Positions 35,489 through 43,178 of a stretch of DNA of 64,000 nucleotides are shown piece after piece; the first letter of the stretch is position 1, and the number at the start of each line of letters is the position of its first letter. The stretch spans positions 1-64,000 of the forward strand of contig JAENYN010000025.1 of the NCBI GenBank assembly GCA_016841765.1, written 5' to 3'. The translations under genes and the position numbers were made by a program. The notes below the pieces were generated by a model. The model worked only from the letters and a program-made list of their open reading frames with translations. It was not told where the DNA came from and searched no databases. The DNA is from Guptibacillus hwajinpoensis (GTDB taxonomy: Bacteria; Bacillota; Bacilli; Bacillales; Bacillaceae_O).

Positions 35489-35647
35489 ATTGACCCGCCT
35501 TTCCTGCCTTTTTCTTTCTTTATCGATTAGACGATTTTGCCGGCAGATTTGTTACGGATTCCCGATACTGACTCTCTTCCATTTCATCTCACCTGTTCCA
35601 TCCTTTCGAATACTTTAGTATTAAAGCTATGAAAAGGTGGCATTCAA

Positions 35648-35794
35648 ATGGACGATAAATTTATCGACACAATCCAAAAACAAGTGAAAGAAATCGAAAA
35701 ACAATTCCAGTCCCTTGAAAAAAACATGTCAGACTTCGAAAAAAACATGAAAAACCTCGAAACTGACATCATCAAAAGGCTGGGTGGCCAGTGA
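35648..35794 (+). CDS. Small coiled-coil protein, 48 aa
   Basis: Starts MDDKFIDTIQKQVKEIEKQF and ends KRLGGQ. It is lysine- and glutamate-rich and probably a single amphipathic helix. AAAAGGTGG precedes the ATG. A REP-like palindrome starts 12 bases after its stop. I do not recognise it. Confidence 0.6.
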   Translation: MDDKFIDTIQKQVKEIEKQFQSLEKNMSDFEKNMKNLETDIIKRLGGQ

Positions 35795-35806
35795 GAAATA
35801 ATTAAA

Positions 35807-35848
35807 TGCCTGGCAATTGCCTGGGAGGTCCCAGGCAATTGCCAGGCA
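35807..35848. repeat. REP-like compound palindrome, 42 bp
   Basis: Perfect 20-base arms TGCCTGGCAATTGCCTGGGA and its complement around GG. It is followed by TTATTTGCAACTA, the same flank as in the copy at 36790. Confidence 0.92.
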
Positions 35849-35923
35849 TTATTTGCAACTAAGTGTAACTCCTCCCATTTTGGGTAGAGTAGGAATAAAA
35901 CAGCTGATGGAGGTGTGGATTGT

Positions 35924-36586
35924 ATGAGAACTGCGTTTTCGAATAAAGCTGCAGGCATTTCGATTCTTGCCGGTGCAGCCCTTGTTGCGATATCAACCCT
36001 GCTGCATCCGCCGGTGGTTGACCCCTGGGACGGTTCCCATGCCCTTCAAGGGATCAATGATGATTATATGAGATGGATGTTCGATCACAGTATTATGCTA
36101 ACCGGGATATTTTTATGGCTTCTCGGACTTTCCGGTGCCGAATTTTATTTAAAAGAATCATATATGGGCGCACGAAACGCCTCCCGGTTATTTATAAGCT
36201 CTCTTACCATATGGATCATTGTTCTAGCTGCTGAATTGGTCACATTGCCGATTCTCGCTCCCCCTGCGGAAGAAAATCCCGGTTCACTGGCATTCACTGT
36301 GTACCGTGCTATTTTCGGCCTTGGACTATTAAGCGGATACTTTGCCATTGCGTTAATCTGGATCGGCTCTTCATTATTGAGCAAATCTATGCAGGCAGAT
36401 TTCAAAACGGACTCCTGGTTTACTAAAACAGGTTGGATATCAGGATGGGGCGGCGCAGCCGGCATCATAATTTCAGTTATGTTTCCAGAGACTGCTTTTT
36501 TCATACTTCCCATCACATCAGGCCCGCCGTTTTTATGGACTTGCTTCCTTGGATGGAAAATGGTAAATGAACCAATTATTGATTAA
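35924..36586 (+). CDS. Uncharacterised six-helix membrane protein
   Basis: 220 residues with about six membrane segments (for example GISILAGAALVAISTLL, MLTGIFLWLLGLSGAEF, YFAIALIWIGSSLL, GWGGAAGIIISVMFPE). The ATG at 35924 follows GGAGGTG by eight bases; a GTG at 35915 would be too close to the site. I do not recognise the family, and no catalytic motif is visible. Confidence 0.7.
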   Translation: MRTAFSNKAAGISILAGAALVAISTLLHPPVVDPWDGSHALQGINDDYMRWMFDHSIMLTGIFLWLLGLSGAEFYLKESYMGARNASRLFISSLTIWIIVLAAELVTLPILAPPAEENPGSLAFTVYRAIFGLGLLSGYFAIALIWIGSSLLSKSMQADFKTDSWFTKTGWISGWGGAAGIIISVMFPETAFFILPITSGPPFLWTCFLGWKMVNEPIID

Positions 36587-36639
36587 TTTTTGAATAGACT
36601 GGCTAAAGATATAATGTCCACATAACGCTATTGGCTGGA

Positions 36640-36768
36640 ATGACAATTGAAAATGCCCTGATGGCAGCCTTTATTTCTTCACTGGCACTCGCAGCCGGTG
36701 AATGGTTCTTCCACAAATATATGGCTGATAAAATACTCGAAGATCCGGGCCGCCATGCCTACAACTAA
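36640..36768 (+). pseudogene. Small ORF, possible remnant of a membrane hydroxylase
   Basis: 42 codons (MTIENALMAAFISSLALAAG then EWFFHKYMADKILEDPGRHA). One hydrophobic helix is followed by a GEWFFHKYM motif that recalls the N-terminus of fatty-acid hydroxylase/sterol desaturase-like proteins, but it stops after two further codons. No strong ribosome site (CTGGA) is present. It may be a truncated remnant or a real membrane micropeptide. Confidence 0.35.
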
Positions 36769-36789
36769 TTAATAGGTGGAAAATATAAA

Positions 36790-36831
36790 TGCCTGGCAAT
36801 TGCCTGGGAAGTCCCAGGCAATTGCCAGGCA
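36790..36831. repeat. REP-like compound palindrome, 42 bp
   Basis: Same arms as the copy at 35807, with AG centre and the same downstream flank TTATTTGCAACTA. Confidence 0.92.
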
Positions 36832-36860
36832 TTATTTGCAACTAGCTCCCACGCCAAACA

Positions 36861-36888
36861 AAAACCCGGCCTCCATCGCCGGGTTTTT
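36861..36888. terminator. Bidirectional terminator before pgcA
   Basis: AAACCCGGC and GCCGGGTTT pair around CTCCATC, with T-runs on the plus strand and A/T flanks on the other side. Confidence 0.75.
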
Positions 36889-36918
36889 GAATACTCGCTT
36901 ATTAAGATTAAACCTTAA

Positions 36919-38643
36919 TCAAATCAGCTTCAATACCGCATCTTTAATATCCTGCAGTTTCCGTTTACTACCTTCAAGGGTTGCATCGTTGACGCCGAAG
37001 TAAAATTTGATCTTTGGTTCTGTGCCGGATGGGCGCAGGCAGAACCAGGAACCATCCTCGAGGAAATATTTCAGCACATTGGATTTCGGCAACTCGATTT
37101 CTTTCTTATCACCGGTATCCAGTTCCGTCCGCTCGCTCTTTTGATAGTCCTCCATTGCTGCCACTTTCAGCCCGGCCGCTTCGGCAGGTGGCTGATTGCG
37201 GAATTGGTCCATCATTCCGGCGATCTTTTCGGCCCCTTCTTTTCCTTTCAGTGTCATGGAATGAAGCGCCTCCTGATAGTAACCGTACTTTTCGAAGATA
37301 TCGAGCAGTCCATCGTAAAGGGACTTGCCCTGCGTCTTATAAAAAGCGGCCGTTTCCGCTGCCATCAACGCTGCCTGAACAGCATCTTTGTCGCGGACAA
37401 AATCACCGATCAAATATCCATAACTCTCTTCATACCCAAACTGGAATTCATACTCTCCTGATTGCACATACTCTTTAATTTTTTCGCCGATAAATTTAAA
37501 GCCAGTGAGGGTGTCCTCGGCTGTAATTCCATATTCCGCTGCAATGACCCGGCCGATCTCCGAAGTAACGATCGTCTTGAATACGATTCCGTTGTCCGGA
37601 AGTGCTCCGTTAGCCTTCCGCTGCGAAAGCAAGTACTCCAGCATAAGGGCCCCGGTCTGATTGCCGGTGAGCACAACATATTCCCCTTCCGGATTTTTCA
37701 CCGCTACACCGAGCCGGTCAGCATCCGGATCGGTTGCAAGCAAAATATCGGCATCGATTTCCTTGCCATATTTAATCGCGATTTCAAATGCAGCATGCTC
37801 CTCAGGGTTGGGTGACTTTACAGTTGAAAATTCTGGGTCCGGCAACTCTTGCTCTTTCACGACGGTGACATTGGTAAACCCAAATGCCTCAAGTGCACTG
37901 CGCACCGGCTTATTGGCCGTGCCGTGAAGCGGTGAAAAAACCACTTTTAATTCATTGCCGTGTTCTTTGATCATATCCGGATTGACCCGAATGCCTTTCA
38001 ATTCTTCCAGGTAAGCGTCATCGACTTCTTTACCAATGATCTGAAGCAAGCCTGCTTCTTTCAATTCCTTTTCATCAGCTACTTCAATCAACAATTCATT
38101 TTCTACCCCATTCACCTTTCCAACAAGCTCGCCCGCTTCTTTTGGAGGAAGCTGCCCGCCGTCTTCCCCGTACACTTTAAAGCCGTTATATTCAGGCGGA
38201 TTGTGGCTTGCTGTCAGCACAATGCCTGCCGCACCGTTCAAATGCCGCACCGCAAAAGAAAGTACCGGCGTCGGGCGCAATTCATCAAAAACATAAGCTT
38301 TGATCCCATGCCGGCCAAGCGTCCGGGCCGCTTCCATTGCAAACTCCGGTGACTTGTGGCGGGAATCGTACGCAATTACCACACCGCGGTTTTTATAATC
38401 ATTGCCTGTCTCCTCAAGGTAATTGGCAAGCCCTTCGGACGCTTTCCGCACTGTATACAGATTCATCCGGTTCGTACCGGCACCAATTTCCCCGCGCATG
38501 CCGCCCGTTCCGAACTCCAGCTCTTTGTAAAAACTGTCTTCCATTTTCTTTTCATCACCGGCCATATCATCCATCAGCTGCCGGATTTCCGGATCCAACT
38601 CCGCAAAGTTGTTCCATCGCTCAAACTCATTTTTCCAATCCAT
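36919..38643 (-). CDS. pgcA: Alpha-phosphoglucomutase
   Basis: 574 residues. It interconverts glucose-6-phosphate and glucose-1-phosphate. The phosphoserine loop [20 protein letters not shown], the metal loop [11 protein letters not shown], the sugar loop [18 protein letters not shown] and the phosphate site [12 protein letters not shown] are all present. It works upstream of gtaB, and B. subtilis PgcA mutants lack glucosylated wall polymers. The start at 38643 follows GGGGGAG. It starts 22 bases after manA and is probably in the same operon. Confidence 0.93.
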   Translation of the reverse strand: MDWKNEFERWNNFAELDPEIRQLMDDMAGDEKKMEDSFYKELEFGTGGMRGEIGAGTNRMNLYTVRKASEGLANYLEETGNDYKNRGVVIAYDSRHKSPEFAMEAARTLGRHGIKAYVFDELRPTPVLSFAVRHLNGAAGIVLTASHNPPEYNGFKVYGEDGGQLPPKEAGELVGKVNGVENELLIEVADEKELKEAGLLQIIGKEVDDAYLEELKGIRVNPDMIKEHGNELKVVFSPLHGTANKPVRSALEAFGFTNVTVVKEQELPDPEFSTVKSPNPEEHAAFEIAIKYGKEIDADILLATDPDADRLGVAVKNPEGEYVVLTGNQTGALMLEYLLSQRKANGALPDNGIVFKTIVTSEIGRVIAAEYGITAEDTLTGFKFIGEKIKEYVQSGEYEFQFGYEESYGYLIGDFVRDKDAVQAALMAAETAAFYKTQGKSLYDGLLDIFEKYGYYQEALHSMTLKGKEGAEKIAGMMDQFRNQPPAEAAGLKVAAMEDYQKSERTELDTGDKKEIELPKSNVLKYFLEDGSWFCLRPSGTEPKIKFYFGVNDATLEGSKRKLQDIKDAVLKLI

Positions 38644-38665
38644 ATAAGCTCCCCCTTGAAGTTTT

Positions 38666-39622
38666 TTATAAATGAGAAACAATTAACTCCAGATCGCCTG
38701 TCAGCACGAATTCTCCTAATTTATGAGGCAATATAAAATGGTCTCCCTTTTTGAGAGAGAATGTTTCGCCGGCTTCATTCGTTAATTTCCCCTGTCCCGC
38801 AATCACACTTCCAAGCATAAACAACTTATCCTGGGTAAGCTTCAGTTCCGTTTTCACTTCCCACTTATAAACCGTGAAAAACTCGTTCTTGACAAGGGTT
38901 GTCACATTCCCGCCGTCCATTTCATCTACCGACTGTTCACTTTTCCCGTCAACATGCGGAACAGTCGTCACATCAATCACCTTATCAAGATGGAGTTCCC
39001 GTTTCTGCCCATCTGCACCAACGCGGTCATAATCATACACACGGTAAGTTGTATCAGAGCTTTGCTGGGTTTCAAGCACAAGCGTCCCTTCACCAATAGC
39101 ATGGATCGTTCCGCTCGGCACATAAAAGAAATCACCCGGCTTAATTTTTACGCGCCGGAGCAGGTCGTCCCATTGCCCGTTTGCAACCATGTCTTCAAGC
39201 TCTTTACGTGTCCTGGCATGATGGCCGTAAATCAACTCAGCATTATCTTTACAGTCAATGATATACCAGCACTCCGTCTTGCCAAGTTCGCCATTCTCAT
39301 GTTCTTTTGCATATGTATCATCCGGGTGAACTTGAACAGAAAGGGCTTTATTTGCATCAAGAATCTTCGTTAATAGCGGGAAAACGTCTCCTGCAGCATT
39401 GCCGAACACCTCAGCCCGATAGGTGTTCCACAATTCTCCAAGGGACATGCCTTCATACTTGCCATTCCTGACCGTACTCTGGCCCTTTGGGTGTGCAGAG
39501 ATAGCCCAGGCTTCTCCGGTTTCATCGGAAGGAATGGAATAACCAAATTCTTCACTTAAAGTTGTTCCACCCCAGATTCGTTCTTTAAAAACAGGATTTA
39601 AAAATATTGGCTGTTTGCCCAC
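38666..39622 (-). CDS. manA: Mannose-6-phosphate isomerase, class I
   Basis: 318 residues with a GTG start at 39620-39622, five bases after GGAGTGAGG. This gives [19 protein letters not shown], which matches the start and length of B. subtilis ManA. Zinc and active-site motifs: [45 protein letters not shown]. It interconverts fructose-6-phosphate and mannose-6-phosphate. Longer in-frame starts up to 39718 add residues unlike the family. It lies just upstream of pgcA. Confidence 0.9.
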   Translation of the reverse strand: MGKQPIFLNPVFKERIWGGTTLSEEFGYSIPSDETGEAWAISAHPKGQSTVRNGKYEGMSLGELWNTYRAEVFGNAAGDVFPLLTKILDANKALSVQVHPDDTYAKEHENGELGKTECWYIIDCKDNAELIYGHHARTRKELEDMVANGQWDDLLRRVKIKPGDFFYVPSGTIHAIGEGTLVLETQQSSDTTYRVYDYDRVGADGQKRELHLDKVIDVTTVPHVDGKSEQSVDEMDGGNVTTLVKNEFFTVYKWEVKTELKLTQDKLFMLGSVIAGQGKLTNEAGETFSLKKGDHFILPHKLGEFVLTGDLELIVSHL

Positions 39623-39776
39623 AGATGCCTCACTCCAAACTCTTTTGTTGTTAGTCGTATAATCAGGTTTATCACTAAAAATATACTTCATTATGAAGAA
39701 ATTTTCTCCCCTAAACATTGAACATTCGATTACATAGAAGAAAACCGGGCAGCGCTGCCCGGATACATTACCAATT

Positions 39777-40454
39777 TTAACATAGATAAAAGCTGTCGGT
39801 TTTTTCTTTATGTTCTGATGGTCCCGGGTCGCCTTCTATAAAATCCAGTAATTGATTAACGAACAGGTCACGCTCATCAGCAACTTCGATGGCAAACCCG
39901 CTTTCTAACCTCTGCATTCCTTTTGCGAGTTCGCTGACATCTGACTCACGAAGCTCACATCCTTCAGGACCGCACATCGTTATACCTGTCATACCCTCTG
40001 ATCCCGAACCACAGTAAATTCCCAATCCTCCAAGAGCCCCAAGATAGTTAACTGCAAAGTTCAAGGCAGCAGGTTCCTCTATTCTCTTAAATAAATACGT
40101 TTTAATTCCATGCTTACCAAGTGTTCGTGCAGCTTCCACAGCAAGCAGCGGAGATTCTTTATGCTGCCCATAAGCAATCACGATCTCGTTTGATGCCGGC
40201 AGCTTCTCTTGGTCTTTAATCATTTTTAAATATAGGGCAATACTTTCCGCAAGTTTTCGTATAGTATACTTATTCAACCGATTCGGGCCCGGGCCTACGT
40301 AACCCTCAATCCCATTTCTTTTGATGAGAAGCGATCCTGTAAAACAGTCAATAAGTTTCTCTGGCTGACCTTCAATTTCTTCGAGCTGTTTTGTCATGGA
40401 TTGATCTGTTATGCTGTTCCGCTTCCATTCCTGATAACTCTTCTGCCATCCCAA
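39777..40454 (-). CDS. Truncated phosphoglucomutase-like protein without catalytic loop
   Basis: 225 residues that align by eye with the first domain of PgcA. Similar landmarks are WxxEFxRW/YQEWKRN, NRLNKYTIRKLAESIALYL, IVIAYGQHKESPLLAVEAAR, TLGKHGIKTYLFKR and the closing EVADERDL. Where PgcA has [14 protein letters not shown], this protein has CGSGSEGMTGITM, so the phosphoserine loop is gone. Domains II-IV are also absent. The ribosome site is AGGGGGAT before GGGATGG. It could be a regulatory or sugar-binding relative of phosphohexomutases. A recently degraded gene is less likely because the frame is clean. Confidence 0.7.
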   Translation of the reverse strand: MGWQKSYQEWKRNSITDQSMTKQLEEIEGQPEKLIDCFTGSLLIKRNGIEGYVGPGPNRLNKYTIRKLAESIALYLKMIKDQEKLPASNEIVIAYGQHKESPLLAVEAARTLGKHGIKTYLFKRIEEPAALNFAVNYLGALGGLGIYCGSGSEGMTGITMCGPEGCELRESDVSELAKGMQRLESGFAIEVADERDLFVNQLLDFIEGDPGPSEHKEKTDSFYLC

Positions 40455-40518
40455 TTTTTGATCCCCCTATCTGAACGTATTTTTCAAACCTTTCTTTCCA
40501 TGGCAGCTGTCCAATACA

Positions 40519-41667
40519 TCAATATTCCTGCAGCTGTGTAAATTCGTAGAGCATCATTGAAGCATAAAGCTGAATTAAATCTTTTAAATCCCTGGGATTC
40601 TTTCCAGTTAGCCGGTGGATTTTTTCCAGCCGGTAGCGTAATGTATTGCGGTGAATGAAAACGGCTTCGGATGCACCTTTCTGATCGCCGTTTTCATTTA
40701 TGTATGCTTTGAAAGTCTCTTGAAGCTCGCCGGTTTTATCCCCCATCACAATTCGGTGGTAAGGTGTAATCAAATCTTCATATTCCTGTTTATCCGAAAC
40801 GTCACCAAGAAGGGTAAAATACGATAGGCTTTCATACGTATATACATTTTTTTCAGGGTACAGTATTTTTCCTGCCTTCAAAGTCATCATCGCAGCTTTA
40901 TATGATTCAGAGGCATGGTCGATACTGTTGAATCGCCTGCCGATGCCGCTTTTCACTTTCACTTCGAACTCTTCTTCAATCCCCGCAATCATCGTTTCGA
41001 TTTCAAACTGGGTTACATTCAAAAAACCGTCTTTTTCGGATATCGGCATATGTTTTAAAACGACAATCATATTCGGCAGCGGTGAAGCTACCAAATCCTG
41101 TTCGGAGAGATTGCGAGACAGAAATGCTGTTATTTTTTTTGCTGCTGTTTGTTTTTTATCTTCTTCCCCCTGCAATGGCAGCACTTCAAACACCGTTGTA
41201 ACCCTGCCATTATTCAAATCAATTTTCAGCTGCCGTGCTTTGTTCCAGGTGACAGCAGGCGTATCTGTCCCAAATATCAATTCCTGTAAAATTTCTTCAC
41301 GGAACCTCCGCTCCATCTCGGATTGCTTTTCCTGGGAGACTTCTAGCAAAGCCGCCTCAAGAGCCACTTTAATCATCATGGCAAACCGCGACACTTTGTG
41401 GGGATACCCTTCCAGCTTGATAAATCCCACCTTTTCATTTTCGAATTCAATAGGCAGGGTTGTGTAGGTTTTGTTCTGTTCCGTTATGTAAGATTTCTGG
41501 GATGCTTCTTTTATTTGGTCGAGAAGTTCGGCCGGTTGATTGATTTTTTTGTTGTCGCTGGCAGCGATAATTTTTCCCGTTAAATCGATGATTTCTATAT
41601 CATGTTCAATAATTCGTGAAGTTTCGGCAACGAGATTCCGGGCCAGCTTCTCGGTTAGTGTCACCAC
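40519..41667 (-). CDS. CdaR/PucR-type sugar diacid regulator
   Basis: 382 residues. The N-terminal sugar-diacid recognition domain starts LARNLVAETSRIIEHDIEIID, a middle GGDEF-like relic domain follows, and a C-terminal helix-turn-helix ends the protein (QKGASEAVFIHRNTLRYRLE, IHRLTGKNPRDLKDLIQLY). CdaR-type proteins usually activate glycerate or glucarate use genes. No such genes are adjacent, so the target is unclear. The start is a GTG (two GTGs in a row at 41662-41667) behind GGGGG. Confidence 0.82.
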   Translation of the reverse strand: MVTLTEKLARNLVAETSRIIEHDIEIIDLTGKIIAASDNKKINQPAELLDQIKEASQKSYITEQNKTYTTLPIEFENEKVGFIKLEGYPHKVSRFAMMIKVALEAALLEVSQEKQSEMERRFREEILQELIFGTDTPAVTWNKARQLKIDLNNGRVTTVFEVLPLQGEEDKKQTAAKKITAFLSRNLSEQDLVASPLPNMIVVLKHMPISEKDGFLNVTQFEIETMIAGIEEEFEVKVKSGIGRRFNSIDHASESYKAAMMTLKAGKILYPEKNVYTYESLSYFTLLGDVSDKQEYEDLITPYHRIVMGDKTGELQETFKAYINENGDQKGASEAVFIHRNTLRYRLEKIHRLTGKNPRDLKDLIQLYASMMLYEFTQLQEY

Positions 41668-41698
41668 TTACACATTTTCCCCCTTTTTATGAAATGGA

Positions 41699-41720
41699 CA
41701 GGGAGCATGAGAGCTCCCTG
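41699..41720 (-). terminator. Stem-loop between ssbB and the CdaR-type gene
   Basis: CAGGGAGC and GCTCCCTG pair around ATGAGA. The following sequence on the minus strand is only weakly T-rich (TCCATTTC), so termination may be weak. Confidence 0.45.
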
Positions 41721-41798
41721 CAGCGTGATTTCTACTTAAGAAGACTTGTTGAAGAAACATGGAGTGTTTAGCGTGAGGTTGTACAGAGGGGTTGGGGT

Positions 41799-42134
41799 TT
41801 AGGCTTTCAAAGAAGCTTTCGGTTCCATAAATTGAACACGATCCGCGACAACTTCAGTGACATAAATCGTTCGCCCTTCATTATTTTCATATTTACGGGA
41901 TTGAATTCTCCCTGTTACACCAACCAGTGACCCTTTCTTGCAATAGTTTGCTGTGTTCTCAGCCGAGTTTTGCCAGACATTGCAATTCACAAAATCCGCT
42001 TCGTATTCCCCATTGCGATTTTTGAAGTTCCGATTAACTGCAAGTGTGAAATTGGAAACAGCTTTGCCTTCTGATGTATAACGGAGTTCTGGGTCTTTCG
42101 TCATTCGTCCCACAAGGATAATTTGATTGATCAA
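41799..42134 (-). CDS. ssbB: Single-stranded DNA-binding protein, SsbB type
   Basis: 111 residues: an OB fold only ([60 protein letters not shown]) without the acidic DDDIPF tail of SsbA. That matches B. subtilis SsbB (YwpH, 113 residues), which protects incoming DNA during transformation. The start is TTG at 42132-42134 with AGGAAGGTG upstream. It is a single gene, probably under competence control; I could not see a clear ComK box. Confidence 0.88.
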   Translation of the reverse strand: MINQIILVGRMTKDPELRYTSEGKAVSNFTLAVNRNFKNRNGEYEADFVNCNVWQNSAENTANYCKKGSLVGVTGRIQSRKYENNEGRTIYVTEVVADRVQFMEPKASLKA

Positions 42135-42444
42135 TTAAACACCTTCCTATTAATAGATTTTTGAAAGCAAGACTATTTTCATACTAAAAAGTAAAAAAAT
42201 AGTAGAAACCACGCTCATTAGTAGTATATAGTTATCTGATAATTGTGTAAATGATTTTTTCAGAAGATTTTACAAAAACCGACGAATCTTCTGATAATTG
42301 ACTTAAAATCTCCTATTATTTACAATGAAATGACAAAGTTATGACTTTATGCCTATTTTATCCGATTTTTTTTGATATACTGTAACCTAATGGAATATCT
42401 TGTATTATAATTTAGTTTAGAAAATATCTTTGCGGAGGAATATG
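42135..42444. other. Divergent promoter region with nested repeats
   Basis: 310 AT-rich bases between ssbB and the DUF5317 gene. They hold an inverted repeat TCAGAAGATT/AATCTTCTGA (42260-42294). A direct repeat TCTGATAATTG occurs at 42235-42245 and 42290-42300. Confidence 0.5.
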
Positions 42445-43011
42445 ATGGTTTTTGACGGAATAATTCTATCTCTGCTTATTGGTTTTTTTAGAGGTGGCAA
42501 CTTAAAAGGTATATCAGATTTGAATCTTAAATTCGGGTGGGTTTTCCCTATTTTACTTGGTATACAACTAATAATTTATTTTACCCAGAATTCTTTTACC
42601 TGGATTGCTGGCTTAAGTTCTGTTTCTTTTATGCTGGTTTATGTTGTAGGGCTTTATTTCCTGTGGGTCAACCGTACTTACGAAGGTTTTGGCATTTTGT
42701 TTTTTGGAGTACTTTTGAATTTTATTGTAATGCTGGTGAATGGCGGAAGAATGCCTGTATCAGCAGAAGCGGCTACAATTTTGGATCCCCATTATATAGA
42801 AGCGTTGAAAAATGGACTTTATGCAAAACACACTATTTTGGACAGTTCTACTAAGCTGGGTTTCTTGGGTGATATTATTGCCCTTCAGCCGCCCTATCCT
42901 CGTACTCAGGTAATCAGCATTGGGGATATCATTATGAATATAGGGGCGTTTATATTTTTACAGCATCTTATGTTAAAACATAGACCGAAAAGAGAAATCA
43001 GGCATGTGTGA
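42445..43011 (+). CDS. DUF5317 membrane protein
   Basis: 188 residues, about five membrane helices. It matches DUF5317: FDGIILSLLIGFFRGGNLKG at the start, NGGRMPVS in the middle and GDIIALQPPYP near the end. The function is unknown. The ATG at 42445 is seven bases after GGAGG; the ATG just before it is also possible. The next two genes are a 28-aa peptide and a c-di-GMP enzyme in the same direction. Confidence 0.8.
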   Translation: MVFDGIILSLLIGFFRGGNLKGISDLNLKFGWVFPILLGIQLIIYFTQNSFTWIAGLSSVSFMLVYVVGLYFLWVNRTYEGFGILFFGVLLNFIVMLVNGGRMPVSAEAATILDPHYIEALKNGLYAKHTILDSSTKLGFLGDIIALQPPYPRTQVISIGDIIMNIGAFIFLQHLMLKHRPKREIRHV

Positions 43012-43030
43012 CAGTAAAGGAGGTGATATA

Positions 43031-43117
43031 ATGAATAAGAAATCGATCTTGATTAATCTAGTCATCATTGCATCAGTTATTATCTCACTTACTTCTGGTT
43101 TCCAGGTGGGACCTTAA
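43031..43117 (+). CDS. 28-aa hydrophobic peptide
   Basis: Encodes MNKKSILINLVIIASVIISL followed by TSGFQVGP. Two positive residues, a hydrophobic core and a short polar tail resemble a signal peptide or small exported peptide. The ribosome site AAAGGAGGTGATATA is nearly perfect. It is only 19 bases after DUF5317 and 61 bases before the GGDEF/HD-GYP start, so all three are likely co-transcribed. It was too short for ordinary gene finding. Confidence 0.65.
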   Translation: MNKKSILINLVIIASVIISLTSGFQVGP

Positions 43118-43178
43118 GTAATCCATTTATGGGGAGGGTCTTTTGAGACCCTTCTCCTTCCGTTTTGGAGGTTTTCGT

